NCBI RefSeq assembly: GCF_002150505.1
Contig: NZ_MSSV01000015.1
Span: 124,001 to 188,000, forward strand
DNA from: Algoriphagus ratkowskyi
Lineage (GTDB): Bacteria; Bacteroidota; Bacteroidia; Cytophagales; Cyclobacteriaceae
Length of the DNA stretch: 64,000 nucleotides
Direction: 5' to 3'
The position numbers and the translations under genes were made by a program. The notes under the pieces are model-generated. The model saw nothing but the letters and a program-made list of their open reading frames with translations. It was not told the origin of the DNA and made no database searches. Shown here piece after piece: positions 63,244-64,000 of this stretch; position 1 is the stretch's first letter, and each line of letters opens with the position of its first letter.

Positions 63244-64000
63244 ATGAAATATAAAGTCACACATATCACAGATTATATCTACGAGTTCCCAGCTACTCTT
63301 TGTCATAACCTGATGTTCCAGATTCCTCCAAATCTACCTTTTCAAAATGTGGAAGAATACACCTGTGAAATCACTCCAAAGCCGAGTTCTGAGATAGAGA
63401 GAATAGATTTTTTTGGGAATAAGTACTTATATTTTTCTGTGGAAAGACCTCATAAAAATCTAACTATCAACTCTAAAAGTTTGGTGGAACTCTCTGCTCC
63501 GCCATGGATAGCTATCAAACCAACTGAGACTATGGTATGGGAAAAAGTGGTCGAATTACTTCATTCCACAGAAACCTCTACGGATGTTCGGCAATATTAC
63601 TTAGAGTCGAACCACGTTCAATTTGTGGATAGGATACGTGCTTATACGTTGAAATCTTTCACTCCCGGGCGACCAATAATGGAAGCTATGCTTGACCTGA
63701 ATACTCGGATATTTCGTGATTTTGCTTTTACTCCAGGGTTCACAGATATCAGTACTCCGTTAGAGAAAGTTTTTAAGCATAAAAAGGGTGTATGTCAGGA
63801 TTTTGCACATTTTTCTCTGGCCTGCTTGCGTGTAATTGGATTGTCTGCTCGATATGTCAGTGGGTATCTGGAGACTCTACCACCTCCCGGCAAGCCAAAA
63901 TTAATAGGTGCAGATGCTTCACATGCTTGGATTGCAGTATATATGCCAGGGCACGCATGGGTGGAGTTTGATGCGACAAATAACCTGCTAGTGAATGATA
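63244..64000 (+). CDS. Transglutaminase-like cysteine protease family protein (3' end outside window)
   Basis: 252 residues visible from the ATG at 63,244 to the end of the window with no stop. N-terminal bacterial transglutaminase beta domain (MKYKVTHITDYIYEFPATLC) and catalytic triad Cys184 (KKGVCQDFAHFSLACLRVIG), His227 (DASHAWIAVYMPG) and Asp243 (WVEFDATNN). Typical members have about 270-300 residues, so perhaps 30-40 are missing. Third gene of the cluster. Known clusters of this kind often continue with a proteasome-like Anbu peptidase, which would lie beyond the window. Confidence 0.92.
   Translation, partial: MKYKVTHITDYIYEFPATLCHNLMFQIPPNLPFQNVEEYTCEITPKPSSEIERIDFFGNKYLYFSVERPHKNLTINSKSLVELSAPPWIAIKPTETMVWEKVVELLHSTETSTDVRQYYLESNHVQFVDRIRAYTLKSFTPGRPIMEAMLDLNTRIFRDFAFTPGFTDISTPLEKVFKHKKGVCQDFAHFSLACLRVIGLSARYVSGYLETLPPPGKPKLIGADASHAWIAVYMPGHAWVEFDATNNLLVND

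Overview
The window reads as chromosomal DNA of a Bacteroidota bacterium, most likely a Cytophagales/Cyclobacteriaceae (Algoriphagus-like) marine or freshwater heterotroph. This is inferred from moderate-to-low G+C, many lipoproteins with Bacteroidota-type signals, an OMP_b-brl-type outer-membrane receptor, CarboxypepD_reg-like domains, weak or absent Shine-Dalgarno sequences, candidate TAnnTTTG -7 elements and the presence of Mpl. No rRNA, tRNA, CRISPR array, prophage or intact insertion sequence was recognised.

Layout. 1-4.5 kb: two MATE exporters flanking a glucosamine/galactosamine-6-phosphate isomerase-like gene, a small unknown gene and a VOC-family gene interrupted by one in-frame TGA. 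4.5-9.6 kb: a fasciclin lipoprotein, a DUF1456 protein and a nitrite-reduction operon (NirK fused to cytochrome c, a SUMF1-like protein, a SCO-like copper protein) preceded by an FNR-like palindrome and a Bacteroidota-type promoter; then YwbE and an ACP-like protein. 9.6-12.9 kb: a gene-poor, AT-rich stretch around one general-stress/glycine-zipper gene, with palindromic repeats. 12.9-21.9 kb: two unknown small proteins, a glycosyltransferase plus GH32 pair divergent from rmlA, a tight three-gene operon with a kinase-like protein and DUF3817, a thioesterase, pcm and riboflavin synthase. 22-31 kb: an FGE-like lipoprotein carrying both catalytic cysteines, a regulator, ferritin, an M28 peptidase, DinB, a K+ channel, an S10 peptidase and GluQ. 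31-38.5 kb: surface proteins, a 28-codon remnant of a response regulator fused up against an outer-membrane receptor gene, an M48 protease, GDPD and purple-acid-phosphatase-like enzymes. 38.7-50.4 kb: housekeeping genes (exonuclease, mpl, dnaB, etfBA, bifunctional nuclease, nucleoside transporter).

50.4-52.1 kb is an accessory island: one orphan gene followed by alternating copies of two palindromic repeat types, including a roughly 260-bp composite element present twice with 18-bp terminal inverted repeats, and a hairpin repeat showing compensatory changes. 52-56.8 kb returns to core genes (M28 peptidase, TruC-like pseudouridine synthase, mnmA, ROK kinase). 57.2-64 kb is a transglutaminase / circularly permuted ATP-grasp / alpha-E cluster of the kind predicted to make and process an isopeptide-linked product; its third gene runs off the window.

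How parts work together: NirK, SUMF1-like and SCO form one copper-dependent nitrite-reduction unit; EtfB/EtfA feed electrons from acyl-CoA oxidation; M28, S10 and M48 peptidases with the nucleoside transporter, GH32, GDPD and phosphatase fit a polymer-scavenging life. Several families of short dispersed intergenic repeats recur through the window.
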